The notes under the pieces are model-generated. The model ran no database searches. It was not told where the DNA came from and saw only the letters and a program-made list of their open reading frames with translations. A stretch of 64,000 bases of DNA from Tianweitania sp. UT-5YL-CI-8 (GTDB lineage: Bacteria; Pseudomonadota; Alphaproteobacteria; Rhizobiales; Rhizobiaceae), in assembly GCF_030010215.1 (NCBI RefSeq), contig NZ_JASCRR010000002.1:1-64000 (forward strand), written 5' to 3'. How positions within the stretch are numbered: position 1 is the stretch's first letter; each line of letters begins with the position of its first letter. The translations under genes were made by a program, and so were the position numbers. Shown here piece after piece: positions 63,374 through 64,000 of this stretch.

Positions 63374-64000
63374 TCAATCGACGAAAAGATCCCGATCCAT
63401 AAGCGCTGGCTTTTTCGGCATCAGCGGCATGAAATCCATCCGGTCCAGAATATCCTGTTGTATATCGACGCCCGGTGCGACTTCGGTCAGCATCAGGCCG
63501 TCCTCGACGAGCTCAAAAACAGCGCGTTCGGTCACGAACACGGCTGAATGGCCAAGCTTCAAAGCCTGACGGCCGGAATAGGTGATCTGATCAACGGATT
63601 TGACGAGTTTCCGAATGTCGCCTGCGCGCGTCACCGTTACGCCATCCGCAGAAATTGCGACTGATGACCCTTTGGTATCGAAGGTGCCGCAAAAAACCAC
63701 ACGTTTTGCGTTCTGTGCGATGTCCATGAAGCCGCCTGGACCGACCGTCAGCCCACCGAGCTTGGAGACATTTACGTCGCCGACGGCATCCAATTCGCCA
63801 AAACCGAGGAATGCGAGGTCCAGTCCGCCGCCAGAATAGAAATCGAATTGCGATGGCCCGTCGATCATGGCCGAAGGGCTTCGTGCGAAGCCGAATAGAA
63901 GCCCTACAAGCAATGAGCCACCGTAGGTTCCGTGCTCTATGGTCTGATAATAGCGCCCGACTTCGCCCCTGTCGGCAACCATCTTGGCCACGCCTTCACC
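63374..64000 (-). CDS. Acyl-CoA:carboxylate CoA-transferase, C-terminal part (5' end outside window)
   Basis: 209 residues of the C-terminal part; the frame is open at the window edge. Features seen are Y-S-G-G-G-L-D-L-A-F-L-G-F-G-E-L-D-A-V-G-D-V-N, G-P-G-G-F-M-D-I-A-Q and T-E-R-A-V-F-E-L. They match the beta-type half of YdiF/acetate CoA-transferase. The catalytic Glu could be the one in G-F-G-E-L-D, but the family needs checking. It ends 65 bp before the AroE-like gene. Confidence 0.88.
   Translation of the reverse strand, partial: GEGVAKMVADRGEVGRYYQTIEHGTYGGSLLVGLLFGFARSPSAMIDGPSQFDFYSGGGLDLAFLGFGELDAVGDVNVSKLGGLTVGPGGFMDIAQNAKRVVFCGTFDTKGSSVAISADGVTVTRAGDIRKLVKSVDQITYSGRQALKLGHSAVFVTERAVFELVEDGLMLTEVAPGVDIQQDILDRMDFMPLMPKKPALMDRDLFVD

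Overview
ORGANISM. GC-rich alphaproteobacterial chromosome, most likely Hyphomicrobiales/Rhizobiales and close to Mesorhizobium and other Phyllobacteriaceae. The evidence is the local gene orders DUF2948-hisD-UPF0262-LMW phosphatase-infA-maf-yacG-tRNA-Phe, rpoN-hpf-ptsN, aroA-cmk-rpsA and hsp20-DUF1150; a RibH2-type lumazine synthase behind an FMN riboswitch; a class II (CP4-like) EPSP synthase; and a ROSE-type RNA thermometer before a small heat-shock gene. This placement rests on recalled family features and synteny, not on a search.

LAYOUT. 1-2084 is the integrase-proximal end of a mobile element lying against the 3' end of tRNA-Thr(GGT). 2310-8090 is a housekeeping block (murA, hisD, infA, maf, yacG) ending in tRNA-Phe(GAA). 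8076-20219 is a complete 12.1-kb integrated element bounded by 16-bp direct repeats of the tRNA-Phe 3' end. 20220-21130 is a scrapyard: the remnant of a second, P4-type integrase and an IS5-family transposase tail. 21153-29958 holds a type I secretion ABC transporter and membrane-fusion protein flanked by two RTX calcium-binding proteins. 30103-57591 is mostly core chromosome: BenE transporter, infC, rpmI-rplT, pheST, ribH2, nth, ada-like gene, ribokinase, nucleoside hydrolase, hsp20, ptsN-hpf-rpoN, SDR/lactonase pair, rlpA-like gene, rpsA-cmk-aroA and tRNA-Ala(GGC). 58245-64000 is a catabolic/transport cluster: aldo-keto reductase, polar amino-acid-type ABC transporter, AroE-like dehydrogenase and a CoA-transferase that runs off the window.

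THE MAIN FIND. The 12.1-kb element encodes an integrase, an AlpA/Xis-like protein, a primase-helicase, small and large terminase, a portal, a protease-capsid fusion, a gpW-like connector and a DUF2190 capsid protein. I see no tail, lysis or CI-type lysogeny genes. This is the gene content of a capsid-forming phage satellite (cf-PICI-like), which makes and packages its own heads but must borrow tails. Its primase reading frame runs through attR and has no good start there. If the two att repeats are joined in silico, as in the excised circle, the frame gains an in-frame ATG with a well-placed AGGA. Proper translation of the primase-terminase operon may therefore depend on excision. A MerR-like regulator gene heads the capsid operon beside a cluster of TTGAC/GTCAA dyads. 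The portal gene carries a frameshift, so the element may be defective or the base may be a sequencing error.

REGULATION visible in sequence: FMN riboswitch for ribH2; ROSE thermometer for hsp20; ATT start for infC; Rho-independent terminators after the first integrase, infC, rplT and rpsA; a terminator-like hairpin inside the satellite's regulatory region; and an AT-rich T-tract leader before the second RTX gene.
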